Shown piece by piece: positions 13,236 to 27,309 of a stretch of 64,000 nt of DNA. Within the stretch, counting starts at the first letter, position 1. Every line of letters starts with the position of its first letter. The notes beneath the pieces are model-generated. The model saw nothing but the letters and a program-made list of their open reading frames with translations. It searched no databases and was not told the DNA's origin. Source of the stretch: Neurospora tetrasperma FGSC 2508 (lineage: Eukaryota; Ascomycota; Sordariomycetes; Sordariales; Sordariaceae); assembly GCF_000213175.1 (NCBI RefSeq), contig NW_009799102.1, positions 1,855,627-1,919,626 on the forward strand, in the 5' to 3' direction. Position numbers and translations under genes: made by a program.

Positions 13236-13760
13236 GCACACCTTGTCGTTACTGATAAGGATGCACATGTTGCGTGAGTTATATGTATACCGAACTATTC
13301 GCCAGGACGACACGAGACACGCACTATGGATGCTTCAAGACATCATCATCCTCGACCACGTTGGTCGGCTGCTGGCGCCGGGCGGTAAAGTATGAATCCA
13401 GTCGGTGCTTCCGCTTTTCCATTGCCTCGGTCAGTTTGGTGTCTGTCACTTGGTGTCTGACATCTAATTGCCATAACGGGCACCAAAGAATGTCTAGGCG
13501 AAGAATTTTCAAGCCTTCCTCACCTATGTTTCGAAGCTCGATCCTCGCCTTCAGTCACAAGGGCACGTTTTCTGCTGGCTGACGTTGCGGTGAAAGACAT
13601 AGAGTAAGAGGAGTCACACTTGGCTGTACGCCGAGCTAGAGGTATTGTTTTATAGTGGCCTAGATAGGCCATGACAATCGATTAGTACATTGTTTGATCG
13701 AGTCTCGATTGTTAATCTAATATACCGGCTTCGACCGACGTCTTCGAGCTAGAGTCTTCG

Positions 13761-13779
13761 TTTTTTTAAAAAAAAAAAA

Positions 13780-13828
<49 letters not shown>
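13761..13828. repeat. A/T homopolymer block with 42-base T run
   Basis: Seven T, twelve A, a short mixed T/A segment, then an uninterrupted T run at 13787-13828. It is the longest homopolymer in the window. The A and T blocks are mutually complementary and could fold back. Assembly length errors are likely here. Confidence 0.9.
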
Positions 13829-13829
<1 letters not shown>

Positions 13830-16800
13830 AATATTTCCACGACTTCGTGACTAACTTTTGCATGTTGTACAAACTTTGAGTCTCACTGGTCGACTGCAAA
13901 GAACTAGCCGAACGATTCAAAGAGGAAACAGCATCCATGGGGCTATAAATCCTCTTAGCGAAGATAAGAAATCAACTCCAGTGACCCGTCACTCCAGTTG
14001 CACTGGGTTTGTATTCACCAAGCAGATAACCAAGAACCATTCTTATCGACGTTTAGCACACCATTTGGAGCCTAGGGGGATGTCAGTTCAAAAGTAGTCC
14101 GCTCATGTACTATCAACGTTGAATTTCTCGGAAGACTCAAAAGGTCAAGTGACTGGTCACTAACGCGGGCGCTTGTGCAGCCAGTGGCCTCTATCACAAC
14201 CCACACCCACATCACATCATGACGGGCATGGGAACAACCGCATACTTTAGCCCGATATCGGGTCCACTTTGTTTTCTTCAGTGCTTTGAGATTCTCTCCG
14301 AGATAGGCTTCTTAGCCCAACAGGTGGAAGCCCAACCAGATGAGGTGAAGTTGAGGGGGGCAAAGAGACGACCGTTTTCTGGTATTTACCCTGCCAACAG
14401 AGCAGCAAGTACACCACCAGGGAGACTGTGACAAAAAAACGGAGATGCGAGGACGTGGAGTCTGTCCTTAAAAGTGTTCCTAATGTAATGTAGTGTATCT
14501 GGGGCATCGCGGAATCTCTCCGACCAGATCTGATCAAGCTGACCAAGCCAACCAAGCCAATGAAAGGAGAAACATGGCTCAGGGTCCCAATGGTTCCTGA
14601 AAATCTTTTCTCTCTCGTATTATAGTCTAGACTATCAATCGGGTGGTCACAATCACGAACCTCCACGCCGGATCACGAAGTCAGGCATCAACGCCAAAGC
14701 CTTAATATCTTGGGTGCAACGAGGGCGGAATGGATGAATGGTTCTAGGCCCTTGGCTCGAGTTCTGGAGCCAGGCTGGACTTGCGGCCAGATACTATGGT
14801 AGATCCAAGATAGGCGAGCTTGCGGAAATTTCTCGTTTCGCAAAACTCTAGCGGAACTTACGCGCTTGAGATTTCCGGAACGGGGGGACTGGAATTTTGT
14901 CCGCGGCGACCATTTTGATCTCCGTCCCCGCCTCTCCTGGCTCCTAGCTCCTCATTCAGGATTCAGGGTCTCCTTTCCATGTGTACACTAGAGGTAGGTA
15001 GGGTATGCTAAAATAGCCTAGGTAAAGCATGTACTCCACCTGCATCGCCATCGCCGAGAGACTTTCGCAGTGTGAACGTGGCTTGGGAGAAGGGTCTCTT
15101 ATCCCCGGGAGGACTTTCGAGTAGAGCAGAAAATACAAGTGGTGTTAAGTACCACAAACGCCATCTGGATCCAGACGGGCAGGTATGTAGAAGAACGCAA
15201 CGGGGAGGGAAGGTAGATCTAAAGAAAAAAGGTTCAGTTATGCAACCCTCAAAAAAGTGGACGACAACAGGGACCGATCTACAAACCAACCATCATATCG
15301 GGCTCACGATGCCTTACTCAACGCTTACTCAACCCAAACCCTAATCTAACTAAAATGCCCCGTCCAAGTCCCTTCCGCTGCCCGCATATTGCCCGTTATC
15401 CATTTCCTCGCTGCCCACATCTGCCGATGCTGATCCGGGGATTCATCACTATCACTGCCGTCCGTCCGCTCGTCAAAGCGTGCAAGGGTACCAGTCTCCT
15501 GGTAAACGTTCAAACGTCCAAGCGCACGAGCGCGGCGTCCTTCCGTCTGTTTTGAAAATCCACTTGTACTTGAAAATTCACCATTTGGTTGTCGATCACC
15601 ATCAAACAATACCTATGAAGTAGCCCCTCCAAAAAAAAGTTGTTCGAGCCCCTTACCCGCTGCGCCTTACCAGATTCTGCAAACAAGTGCGGAATTCAGG
15701 TTTGAATGATGTAAGCGGGCCTTTGGCGGGGAAAGGATAAATCGCAGGGTTAGGCTGGTGACCTGAGATCGGTCATGTGTGGGAGTTATATGTACACTAT
15801 AGTAGCAGAAGGATCGGGTGTAGCTGGATTGGCTGCGTTGGCAGTATGCTACTGCTACGGTCATGATGATGGTGGTGATAGTGATGCCAAATTCTTTGCT
15901 TTCACGTATTGTGAGCATTGGAAGATTTGAGATATTTGAGACGAAGAGGATTGACTTACACTCCTCTTGTATACTACCTTAAAAGAGGTTGTGGAGACTG
16001 GACTTGGCAGAGAAACATCGACTTTACCGTGTGAATGCCAATGTCCAGGCATGTTAGTAGGTAGACAGTGTAGAGAGAGAATAAAAAAAAAGGCAGTTGT
16101 CGAATTTGTTATAACCTCTGTGAATGAACGCGACGGCAATGTTCATATACCTAGCTAGGCAGGATTTCCGTGGGATGGCGAAAATTTGGACTTGGGAGAT
16201 CTGTCACATGGATGTGCTGGGAAGCTGGCGAGGTTATTGGATGATGGTTTGTCCTGTCGAACTTGCTCTTTCTCTTAGCATGAGGCCCTCATAATCGCGT
16301 TGTCGCTGTGAGAAAGGAATGGTGCCTTGATACTTACCTACTGACTGGGGAATGAGGTCCTTGCTTGCGGTCAGAAGGAGTTTGTATGGCCTTCACTGAC
16401 TGGGCATCTTCCTTTGATGTTGTAAGTCCCCAAAGGAGAGAAGATGAGAGACATGTCGATAGCAAAGAGTGAAGCAGGCACCATGTCACAAGCAAGCAAT
16501 GAAGAGATCAGATAATTATGTTGATGACGATGATCGAAGTTTCAATTATAGAAGCAACCACTGACGTAGTATTGACTTCAAATGCTCAGTAAACTAACTC
16601 CTCAAGGCAAATGATGCCTTTCCAAATTCCAATAGGGTATCAATATCATGAGAAAAACTGCCTGAAAATGCTTAGGAAAAACAAAAACAAATGGGGGTAT
16701 CAATTGCAACCGCGCTTAGAACAATGGAAAACAGAAAGGAAACTCCGAAAAATGCTAAAAGAAACTTTTTGTTGCCCCAACCCGATGCGCCCTGATTGTG

Positions 16801-17973
16801 TGTAGTATGTGTGTTCCATCCGAAGTCGTATCAAAGTAATTATAAGAAAAGCTAAGAGCTCAAGACAATGGAGAGGCGAAGTGAAACCCGCTAGGGGTTG
16901 GATGTTTGATGAAAGAAAAATGGATGTCGGGGCCGAGTATCACAAACTCAGTCCGACCCGGCTAGACCTGCCCGTCCTCTTCTTTGTTTGAAGCAGCCAG
17001 CGGCAAGGCGCGGCGTGCTGTAAAACGTGGGAGCAGACATTGTGGCGTTGCACAGGAGAAAGGACGTGGGCCAGGAGCGGGAAATGAGATCGATGCATCC
17101 ATCGATCAATTATTTGGACCATGCCTTGGCAAGTCCAGTCCAGCTGCGACTTTCTCAAGTGCGAAGGCTTTTCGTGTTTGTGTCCTTTGGCAGGTCTTTT
17201 TGACGGGTTTCGACTGGGTTGTGGTTGGTCGGGAGGAATGATTGGAAGGCCTTGATTGTTGAGTTCGCGGGGTATTGCTGTGTTTGTTGAACCCCCCAGT
17301 CATGTGTGACTCGGTGCGCGGGCGACTGTTCGTCCTCTCCCATTGAACCGTCACACTTGATCACGGTGTCTCCACACAGGGGTCCCCCAGTCCCGTGAGT
17401 CGGTCCGGAGGTGGAAATGTGCCGCGGCATTTTTCAGATGGGAAAAATGGAGTGGCATTCGGAGCCAGCCAAGTGACGTCGCGTGGCCGGTCAATTGGAT
17501 GGGATGAATGGGATTGCTTTGAGGATGTTGATCAACTGCAGAGATGATCCCTATAGCCGCGCGCACAGGGCACCTTTGACGGTTTTTGCCGGAGCCGGGG
17601 CACAAGCCGGTGGGTGATCCGCGCATCCGCATTGGAGGATGCAAAGCAGGATTTTGGGCCCGTTACACACACGAACCCTCGGTGTGGGGGGGGAGGGGGG
17701 AAAGGCCGTTTTCCCGTGGGGGTTTGACGATGATGATGGTGGTGTTGATGGAAAAAAAAATGCCGACGATGCTGATGCTGATGCTGGTGGTTGCAGAAGA
17801 AGAAAATGAAAGCGGTCAAAAAGCCAGAAACGGGGTACTGTAAGAGTTATGGTTAGCACGGATGCATGCCAAATGGAGGCATTGCCAAACCAGTGTAAGC
17901 TTACTCAATAAAAATGAGGTTGCAATCGCCACGGCACAGGCTGCATCGTGCATCCGATATCGTGTTGCCCTTT

Positions 17974-18483
17974 TTACTCAGACTCGGCGATGGGAGTCAT
18001 GGCGCTGAGCTTGCTCTTGGTGCTCTTCTTGGAAGAAGCCTTGCCGGCGCTGCGTTGACGCTTGGCCTGGGCCTTGCGCCTCTCCTTCTCCCTGACGAGC
18101 AAGCTGACCATCTCGCGCTGGTAGGCGGCCTGCTCACGCTGCATCTCAAGGATCTCGGCCTCGGTCATGAAGGGCGCCTTGGGAGGAGAGTGCATGGGCG
18201 AGCTGCCGCTGCTGGAAACACTGCGCACATCGTCGTCGAAAACATCGCCCATCAAGTCCTCATCGGAAAGGAAGGAAGTCGGGCGCTCGTAGTCAGACTC
18301 GGATTCGCAGAGCGAGGTGCGGCGGGGCCACGAGGGGAAAGCACACGAGGCATCGGCTCCGGAAGAAGAGATGTTGATCGGGGAAATGTCCATCGGCCTC
18401 GAGATGCTGGAGTACGAGCTGCCGTAGGAAGAGGATCGGCTGGAAGAAGCCGAAGAGCTGTAAGAACCATATGAAGAGTACAT
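17974..18483 (-). CDS. Small Ser-rich conserved fungal protein with basic helical C-terminal half
   Basis: A single-exon 169-residue protein starting at the ATG at 18483. A leader frame stays open for a further 148 codons, but it contains a (GTT)n/Asn-Thr-rich microsatellite and looks non-coding. Residues 1-40 are Ser/Tyr/Gly-rich (YSSYGSYSSS). A PWPRR-type patch (here SWPRRTSL) and an acidic segment follow near residues 55-80. Residues ~105-150 form a charged helix (TEAEILEMQREQAAYQREMV then KERRKAQAKRQR, NLS-like). The end is SKLSAMTPIAESE. From memory, the helix and the KLSAMTPIAE end look conserved in filamentous ascomycetes, but function is unknown. It stands alone in a gene-poor stretch, about 11 kb from the WD40 gene and 18 kb from the tRNA gene. 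A nuclear or regulatory role is a guess. Confidence 0.8.
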   Translation of the reverse strand: MYSSYGSYSSSASSSRSSSYGSSYSSISRPMDISPINISSSGADASCAFPSWPRRTSLCESESDYERPTSFLSDEDLMGDVFDDDVRSVSSSGSSPMHSPPKAPFMTEAEILEMQREQAAYQREMVSLLVREKERRKAQAKRQRSAGKASSKKSTKSKLSAMTPIAESE

Positions 18484-19615
18484 GGTTGCTGTTGTTGTTG
18501 TTGTTGTTGGTGTATGTGTGATGGTTGTTGTTTTGAAAATAGTAGTAGTCGGTGGTCCAGGTGGTGGAGGCTGGTTGCTAATCAGGCGATGATGAAATGT
18601 CTTGATGATGTCGATATCGGATTGTTGTCGATACAAGTTGGGCTGAAGGTAACCATGAGATGGGGATGTGAGTTTCTTATATCTCGTGGACTCTGGGAAG
18701 CAAAAACAAGAAGCTGGGGAACAAGGGCAGGGGCGGGCAGAGATATGTGTCAAGGGTACGTCCCAGGAAACAGGATGTCGTGGGTACCGTGGGGCAGGTG
18801 AATTTCGTGCCCATCTCTCGCTTTCCTGGCCCTTTTCTCCTCCCTGGCCGAACACAGAGAAAACGGAAGGACGACAGGGGGTGTGCCCAACAAGCGGAAC
18901 AACAACAACAACAACAACGGCACCCATGCCCTGTCAACTTGAGTTCCACACTTCGCAAGGTAGGTACGTACAGCACCTTACCTTGCTTTTGGTACCTACG
19001 GATGGATACCCCCACCGCTGGCAACCCACACCCAGGCCGCAATAACGGAAACGGGGCCTGTAACCGCGACAGGAGCAAGACAGGGCGCGCGGAATTACGG
19101 GTAATCACTTAACGGAAGCAGACAATACATAGATTGGGTTACCAGTCACCAGTCAAAAAGGATTTGCCTAGACCGGGTACTTTTCCGTGTAATGCCAGAA
19201 GAAAAGAGTCATTGCGTGCCCTTGGTTCGTTTCGCGCCTCCGCTTCCTCTTTTGGGTGTTCTTGCGATACCAGCGGTTTGCCTGGGCACCAAGCGCTGCC
19301 CTGCGTATCTCTCGACCAGCTGCCCTCTTTGGCTGGACCGCCGCGGGGCATGACCTGGGGCATCAACAAGCACCAGCCTATCTCGGGCTGTTATCAGGGC
19401 GACCGACGGCGCCCTAAGTCGCAAACCGCTATCAAAGGCCCAGCCCCGGCGGGGGGTAGACAGCCATGACGGCCAAAGAAAACGACGGGATGAGTCTGGG
19501 CGCTATGGCGCCAAACAACAAGACGGGACAAACGACAGTGACGGGACCGACCAAAGTGACAACTGACCAGTCCATCACCGGCCTGGACGTTCAATCTCAA
19601 AAGAAGCGAGAAATG

Positions 19616-19653
19616 CGAATGCGAATGTGAATGTGAATGTGAATGTGGATGTG
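19616..19653. repeat. GAATGT hexamer microsatellite
   Basis: About six tandem GAATGT/GAATGC units in intergenic DNA, ending GGATGT. Confidence 0.85.
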
Positions 19654-20535
19654 ACGGCCATTTCTCGAATTTCCATGCCCCGGATGGGCATCCGACCGTG
19701 TTAGTCGTGTAAATCATAGTGCTTACCTACCGCCCGGACCGGTTCACTTCCGTGTTCGATGAAGTTTGCTCGGGAGACGGACACCATGCACGCTGCTCTC
19801 GTCGCTGAGTCGCTACAACTTGCGGTGTCCTCTGTCAGTGCTTCTGACCGCCTTTGCCCTCGAGCAACAACGCATCCCGATACGCCCGTTTCACCATGAT
19901 TACTTTGGTGTGTGTCCGGCCGGTGCCATTCAGCTTACAACGTCCCCGAATAGCTGCACCGTTGGTCATGGTGATACCGGTGGTACATTGCAGTCATTGC
20001 TAGTCACCGTCGGTGGGCATTAGTCGACACACCATTGCTGCTCAGCCAACTGAAGCCTTTGGATGGCCCACGAACCCAAAACCATGAGAGCTAGCGAGCG
20101 AGTCAAGAGGTGCGCCCCGTGGTGGCTGAGCACAAGAGACACCACCTGCACTAGATTACGGGCTCACTCAGAGCTTTCGGTTCCACGGCCATTTATTCAC
20201 TCATTCAATCATTTATTCTCTCATTCGCAATGGACATGACAGGAGACAGCTCCGAACGTCCATACGGTTCCGCAGCCCTTGGGCGCCCTAGATCCCCCTC
20301 TTCTTTCCGCCGTCTTTAATCAAGAGATGCTCTTCCTTATGGGTCATGGAAGCCCTGTCAGTTAGTGTCGCGCACCCGGGCTCATGGGAATGAAGGGATG
20401 ACAGGATGAATAGCATGTACACTATAGAACGGAATGTACCGTTTGCGAACCAGTCGGTGAACCGTTTGCTCCCCCGAGGAAGCGACCAGGGCTGGCTGCC
20501 ACGGGCACGGACGGAGACGAACGGGGACGACGGGG

Positions 20536-20563
20536 AAGAAGAAGAAGAAGAAGAAGAAGAAGA
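20536..20563. repeat. GAA trinucleotide microsatellite
   Basis: About nine uninterrupted GAA units in intergenic DNA, not part of a credible reading frame. Confidence 0.9.
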
Positions 20564-23500
20564 GAGAGGTCAAGGAAGACCCTATCTGGCATCAATGGGA
20601 ACAAGGCCCGCGGCACCATGGCCCCCATTCCGGACTCCAGGGTGGTTAAAAGTCCAGACGGTCAGGGTTCCGCGTCCAGGCCCCCGTCCATCCCATAAAA
20701 TCACCATTCCTTTTTTGCCGTAGTCGAGGCGCCCCAAAATCCTTTCCCCGGGTCTTGTGTCCCGAGATAACCCCGGCTTGAATTGGCTGTCAGTGCCTGT
20801 CAGTTGCAAGAACCGTTCTACATGTTAACCCCCTTAAAACCTCCGTTTTCTTGGTGCGTCTCGCGACTCGCGACTCACCAGCGGACCGGTAGGTGGGAGG
20901 TAGCATTCACGTTGCTTCAACTTCAACAACATTTGTTCCCCCCTCCCCCACCTCAAAAAACAAAATAAAATAAATAAATGAATAACACGCACCCTCACCG
21001 CCTGAAATGAGATACGTAGGGGAAAAGGGTGTGGACTTGTTGGCGGCCAGAAAAGCAACTTTCGCCCACACCAAATGCACACTTCCACACTACACCGTTT
21101 CTATTTTCAAGCTTGTTTGTATACCGTTGCTGTTGTCTAGCACCGCGGTTTCGCGGTATGAAAAAGCAAGCAAGCCAAATATAAGGCACGGCTGTCAACT
21201 TGTCAAAACGGCAGTCAAGCAGCAAGCCACAACAAGAAGCAAGCAAAACGACCCCTAAACATTTGTTAGTATTACACAAACAAGAAAAGGTTTGTCTTGC
21301 TTGTTTGGGGGGCTATGTCATTCCCAATTTGGGATTTTGCCCTTGCTTCTCCAGCACTCCAGGCTTCTGTCGCGTCACTTCCGGTTGGCTGTATCTTGGG
21401 ATCAATCTGATAGCGTAGATATATCGATAATGATCAGAGTTCCGGGAACGGATGCCCTTTCTTTTTTACTCGCGACAAACCCTTCCCCTTGCGCACGCAC
21501 ATCGACAAAGAGATTCCATACGCGGCAAATAGTGTGACTTTAGTGCTTGTATGTAAAGGGACGGAGGAAACGGTTGCTGTTGTTGTTCGGTTGGTAGCCC
21601 TGCTGGTGTTGGTCGTTTGGTTGGTTGGCCTCTGGTCCTATCAATGATACGAATGAAGCCATCGTGACCACCTCACCTCTACCGGCCTAGCATCCAAACC
21701 CGCCAAAACAGAGCGAGAGAGAAAGAAAAAAAAAAGAGAAAGAAGGAAAGAGAACAAAAACTCATCAGGTCAGGGTCTCATCTCAACAATGTACGTATGC
21801 ACACACACCGTTTTAGAACTTGGTGCGTCGCTGCGCGCATCGCGCGCCCTAGTGAGGATGGCGAGGAATAGCTGGCTGGTTTCGCTAGTATACTGTGTAG
21901 GCTCCTGTCTGCGGTTCCATGATTACACACAGATGCACGACCAGCGCAAGACCCGTTTTTGGGGCAGTCTTCAGCGTGCGCGGTGCGGTGTGCGCTTCCT
22001 TCTTGCTCACGATATCTGATATCTGACACTGGCACCTTCGTTTCAAACTGCATAGAGGTAGTACTACCTCTATCTAACCTGAATACTGAGCTGGCCCTAG
22101 CCCCCAAGAAGGTGAGGGAAGCATCAGGCCGGAGTGCCGCTGACGCTCGGCGGTGCGAATGATAACTGGCCTCCCCAACAGATCGAATAACCCAATGCAC
22201 CCTCGCCGTATCATCCCGTCTGCACTTCTAGCAAATATCACAAAATGCGCCGCCGCGCCGCTATGATAGTTGTTTTTTCTCACCTGCTGAGCCGAAAAAA
22301 AAAAGAGAGTAATGAGGTTATCGGCGAAACCTCAAACTTGCTACCACACTAGTTTACCCCGTACTACTGTAGCTATGGTCGTCTTGCAGCTTGTTGTCCG
22401 AGTTTCAAAAATTTTTTGACTCCATCTCTGGGCATCATCGCATACCCACGAACCAGGTAATCCTGTCCGCACTGGTGGACGGAGGACACAGGACGGGAGA
22501 AGTGGAAAACTGGAGTTCAAGCAAGAGCCTGAGTGATCGATGCAACTGAAACTGATGCAAAGCATTGCGCGCATCGATCTCCTTAGTGCCCGCGCCCGTT
22601 TTGGAATCCGATACGATTTAAATGGGGTCCCGCGGTTGGCGGTTCAAGTAGGTTTTGCGGAGGTTGTGGAGGTTGGGGAAGAAGGGAAGGGTGGTGACGT
22701 TCGATCGATGCCAAGAAAATGGGGACAGCACACACCACATTTGGGCCCGTCAGCAGTCAGCCCAAGGACCATCCCGCCCGCCCGTAAAAACGGCTCTGCT
22801 GAGACAGGAATGAGGCCGGTCCGGAGCTAAGAAAGCGGGGGTCGGGAGGCATCGGAGGAGGTTGAGAAGACGCCACGAACAATTGAACGGCATCGCTGAT
22901 GCACGAACGGTGATCAGAACATGAACCCTCCTTCCTCCTGTCCGCGCTTGGGTCAAGGGAGATTCGCGAAAGTTGCGACGTCATGCCGACTGCCTGTACC
23001 CTAGGTACTTACCTACTCCCCTTCTCCGCGGAGGACGTGGACCCCCCGCCCGGCAACGGCTCCCCGTTGTTTTGAACAGCACGCACTCCCGGTCCTGTTC
23101 TTCGAAACGACGAATCTGGCAATCACGTCTCGGATAGCCATGCGTTGTTTGGTTGCCATGGCACCTGTCAATCTTCTCCTTGTTCTCCTTGCTTGCTTGT
23201 CATTCCCAAGATCTCCTTCCTTTCTTATTGCGTAGCATTTAATCTTGGGTAAGTTTGGGGGTCTTCCGCGACGACGACCTGATAACACAAGAAGTCGTAT
23301 CGAATCTCCCCTTGTTCTGGCTTTGCTGTGGCCGACATGTGAAGGAGGCCTGTTGGCAAAAGAGCTGGAGACAGAACATTGGAAAGCCGTTGAAGAGGAA
23401 AGCATTGAGAATGCCGTTGAGATGATGGAAGAAGCTTCCGGAGCAGGGGGCCGCCAGGGGTAGGAAGTCACCATGTACACGATGACAACGACGACGACAA

Positions 23501-26500
23501 TGGTGAAGATAACTGAAAGGGGATCATTCCATTCGTGTCGCCGATGGGCTACCGCCATTACGGTTCCCGTAGCTCGCGAGCTGAAACGGAGCAGCCTCAC
23601 AACCTCAAGAAGAGTGGATAGATAAGTACTAAGTACACCGTGGTACCTACCTACAGTAGGTAGGGAACCAATAACTACATTCCCACCGCGATTCGGTAAT
23701 GAGCATAGAGTTCTCGAGATGGACGGATGCTCTTTGATGATAACTACAAAGCTCTTCACTAACCTGAAACACCTCGTTTATACCACCAAATGGCCTCGAG
23801 AGTGTCCGCTACAAGTCGCGTTGATGTTGTTACCAGCCCCAGGATAGCTTCAGTTCTTGGGATCCACCCGCTATCGCGCCCACTTATAGCCGATACTGTA
23901 GGTCGTAAACCACCACGAAACATCATCATCACCTGCGGCAAACCCTATCTCTGTAGAGGTACCATCAATAGGTAGCCAACACTTTGCACCAAAAGTGCAC
24001 ACAAGACCTTTGCCACAACACCACGCAATACCTCTTATACGGATCGATACGATACACCGCATCACACACCCTATACAGAGACACCAACTGACTGTTTCAT
24101 AGGGCTGGTATGTCTTTGCTTTTTGACTAAGAACACCACAGGCGATCGATGCGATGCATTGCGCTACGATGTACGATGAACCATCCAACGACTACCACAT
24201 CCCCACCCTCCGGCCACTTTGTTTGAGACACACAAACACATACACCTCCAACACACCTATGAACCGTAAAAGTCAAACACCATCGCTATCACCGCCATTT
24301 CCTTCTCGGCCCCGGGGCGCTGGTTTTGGGCTAGGTTTGGCGTCCGCGCGTTTCGATACCTACGATTTGAGGCGTCGCGCGGCTGGCTGTATCTCTACAG
24401 GCGGTAGGCGGGTTCGTTTCGAGACACCCGCACTGACAGCCAGCTGCAGCCACGGCAAACTCTCCTAGCAACTCCTCCGCGATAGCGGTGGATGCTGCTA
24501 TGATTGCGAGATCGACGGGGCTTGCTTTTTTGTCTCAGGGGTGTCACGGTCACTGCTTGGGGGGGGGGAGGGCTGTCTCTCCCATCTCCGTTTCTGTCTT
24601 GTCTGGATGCCAAGCAGCCTGTCCGTTTTCCGCTTCCATTTCAATCTAAGTTCTGAAATGCCCGGATCCGTACATATTTCCCCGGATTGTTTTATCCCAC
24701 AAACCCCCACACCATCCCATGGAAACCACATGGGTTTGTACTATGTGTGTGTTCATCCCACCATCACCACCGTCTCCGTTGGCGTTGCTGTCTAAATTTG
24801 GACCGGCCGGGTGATGTTTGTGTGTGTTAAGTATTTGGATTTGTTTGCATTACATTCCCTCCAAATTCATCCTTTATCCCCCCTAATAACACCAAGTGTG
24901 AATTTGCTATCCCTTCCTCCCCGTTACGCTGCCCGTTGGATGGATTGGATGGATGACGGACATGGGAAAGTCTGGGGTCCAAAATGCTTCACTTCCACTG
25001 GAGCACAGTCAACTCTGGGGAGATACCGGGGAGATTTTAGGATTGTAGACAACACAACCACTGAACGGCGGAACGACGGCGAGTTTTGCGGTAGTTGCCA
25101 GTCAGCCGGCCGGTTGTGTGGCCCAGAACTCTATTGCTTACTGTAGCATACATAGCATAGTGTGGAATGTGTACCTATGCAAAGCTCGTCAGCGTCTGAC
25201 TGTGCCGTTGTAGATAGATATACGATACGATAGTAACGTACGTAGATGCTGGTAAAAGAATGTCACGGTGATACAGGAAGAACCAACTTGAAACATGTGT
25301 AGCCCAATGGAGTGTGTTGTTGTAGGTGTTCAAGGATGACACTTGCACAACTCTATCAGCACTGACACCATCTGGGGTGCAGTAGGCTACGATTTCCCAT
25401 ACATACCTACTATTCCGATCTCTCAATCTGATTGCGTGAGCCACATCCGCAATCGATTACCTACCTTTTAGGGACATCGAACTCCAAACAACATACATAC
25501 GCACGCACATACACGGCCCTCGTATGAGACTATTTTATGTCGCTTTGCGGCTTCAGAGAAGGATGTATACGGTTTATCTAATTAGCCCAAAATGGGTTCA
25601 AGAGAACCAGATCTGGACTTCCAGATCTCGAGATCGTCGCCATGGTTCATCACCCCCCATCTAATCGACACAGTGATAATTGTTAGTGTATTAAGCCCAC
25701 GAGAAGTGAAGCTGTAAAAAGCAACAACCACGACCGATCGAACAATAACGACATTCCGTCCTGGTCCGAGCCTGGCGGGATCTCTTAACGGCTTAGTCAG
25801 TGATCGGGAAATAAGTGTGGAGAGAGTCTCACTCCTCTTTTGTTCTTCGTCTTTAGTTACGGTATTCATAGCATGGATGTCATGATGGTTCGCGTGGTTC
25901 GTGCTAACAAATTCCCGTTCCGTCCAGTATGTACGGGGAACTGAGATTTTTGTGGGGATACAGACCTGACGGGAGCCTCTGAAGGTCCCAAGTCTTCCTC
26001 CACTCAGACGATCGGAGAGACCTCCGTCATACACTAGTCTACACTGCAAAATAGCTGCGGTAATGCCTCCAGTCCCGACGTCCAAAATAGGGGGGTTTTC
26101 TCCCACTACTACAAATGCCTCTTCTTGGGATAGCGCGGGGATGATGTGGAGGCCCCCCGTCAGTCTCACGGTGAGTGGCTTGAGATTATCTTGGTAGGAC
26201 TCCTCCCAAAATCCATATCCTTCCCTTTCCACGTCTTCCGGCTCTTCCGCGAGACGGAATCAATGACCGCGGTCCTGGTTACCTATGATGGTCGCCGTCC
26301 TCGGAAGAGGGGGCAGACAGGCTCGCTTATCACGCATCCGCGTGGCTTCGGCAATGGATTGTGGTGTACCGGCAAGACATGCGGAATTTGGTTTTGTTCA
26401 TCAAATAGGTGTAGCCGGCCGCCTTACCAGATCTGGGTATATAGTGCAGAATTGTGGTCATTGGGCGAAAGTCCGATGGTTGCTTAAAAAAGGTCAGTTG

Positions 26501-27309
26501 TATTTTATCCCACATTGGGGTCTCCCACTTGGTTACCGTTTCCCGTCGCGAGGGTTGATTTGTGTTGATGAAGGCGGGGTTCATTTTCTTCGTCGCCGTC
26601 AGGCATTACTCGGCTTCGTCCAGCAAGACCATATGGAAAGTGTAGTGTAGTAGTGTACGGGATAACGGGAGGCGTGGTCATGCGACGAACGTTATCGTTT
26701 TCAGTTCCGTGTCTTGGCTGAACCCGGAAACTAGGTGCTTGTGTGTGTTAGAACCCGCCTTTAAGGCCGTATCGAATCCGGGTCTCACCGTGGTAGTTCC
26801 CCATAGTATGGTATCCACATCCCCGTCCCGGTTCCGTTGGTTCCGCCCGCCAGTCTCGGTCCTGTTACAGACCGGTTTGCCGATTCAATGTGAAGATACA
26901 GGAGTCGGGACGGCGCTCCGACTGCAACAGTGCTTCGGGCGGATAACCGTCGACGGACGCATGCTACTGTCGGTACATTGCCTATGCGTCTGCATATGCT
27001 GTATATCGTGGATGTATGATTGATGATGTAGCGGCCGCGACGCAGGAGATGAACAACTCACGGGCGGCGCCAAGGGCAGGGCAGCCTGTCAAAATCCAGC
27101 AAGCAAGCCGTCAAAAATCATCTGAAACGTGAATCTGGTTGACGTGCAAAAGGGTGAATGACGCAACCTAAGTACCTACACACTGATTGACCGCCTTTTT
27201 CTTTTTCCATATATTTTTCCCTGCTTAATGTTATTCGCACCACCATCACCATCACCACCTTGCTTTGCTGCAACGCTGTTGGTGTTTGGCTATGGCCGAG
27301 CTTGTGCTG

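Larger units (their letters stand above)
8001..17973. other. About 10 kb gene-poor region
   Basis: Both strands carry only short overlapping open frames (mostly 60-110 codons, one of 139), many starting at TTG/GTG/CTG, with no recognisable domain and no convincing spliced model. Visible structure is repetitive: a CA microsatellite (8582-8604), a decayed direct-repeat cluster (8991-9292), a hairpin-forming inverted repeat (13192-13235), and an A/T homopolymer block (13761-13828). It could contain distal regulatory DNA or non-coding transcripts for the flanking genes. That is inference only. Confidence 0.55.
18484..27309. other. About 9 kb gene-poor region upstream of the Ser-rich gene
   Basis: The first part includes the presumed leader and promoter of the minus-strand gene at 17974-18483, with a (GTT)n tract at 18489-18510 and an (ACA)n tract near 18897-18918. 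Further on are hexamer and GAA microsatellites, a perfect palindrome CCTACCTAC-A-GTAGGTAGG at 23646-23664, and G runs near 24560. The longest open frames (minus strand, 23759-23013 and 26232-25582) start at GTG and lack recognisable domains. I do not call them genes. Confidence 0.5.

Noticed and set aside
13761-13828. A/T homopolymer block as a possible origin or retroposed poly-A tail
   Set aside because: No duplicated target site or processed gene copy lies beside it. Simple homopolymer expansion is enough.
23013-23759. 248-codon minus-strand frame with a hydrophobic stretch and an AT-hook-like RRRGRPP
   Set aside because: No ATG at the start, odd mixed composition after the hydrophobic part, no splice context and no recognisable family. 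Expression data would be needed.
25582-26232. 216-codon minus-strand frame
   Set aside because: Starts at GTG with no recognised domain and no supporting introns.
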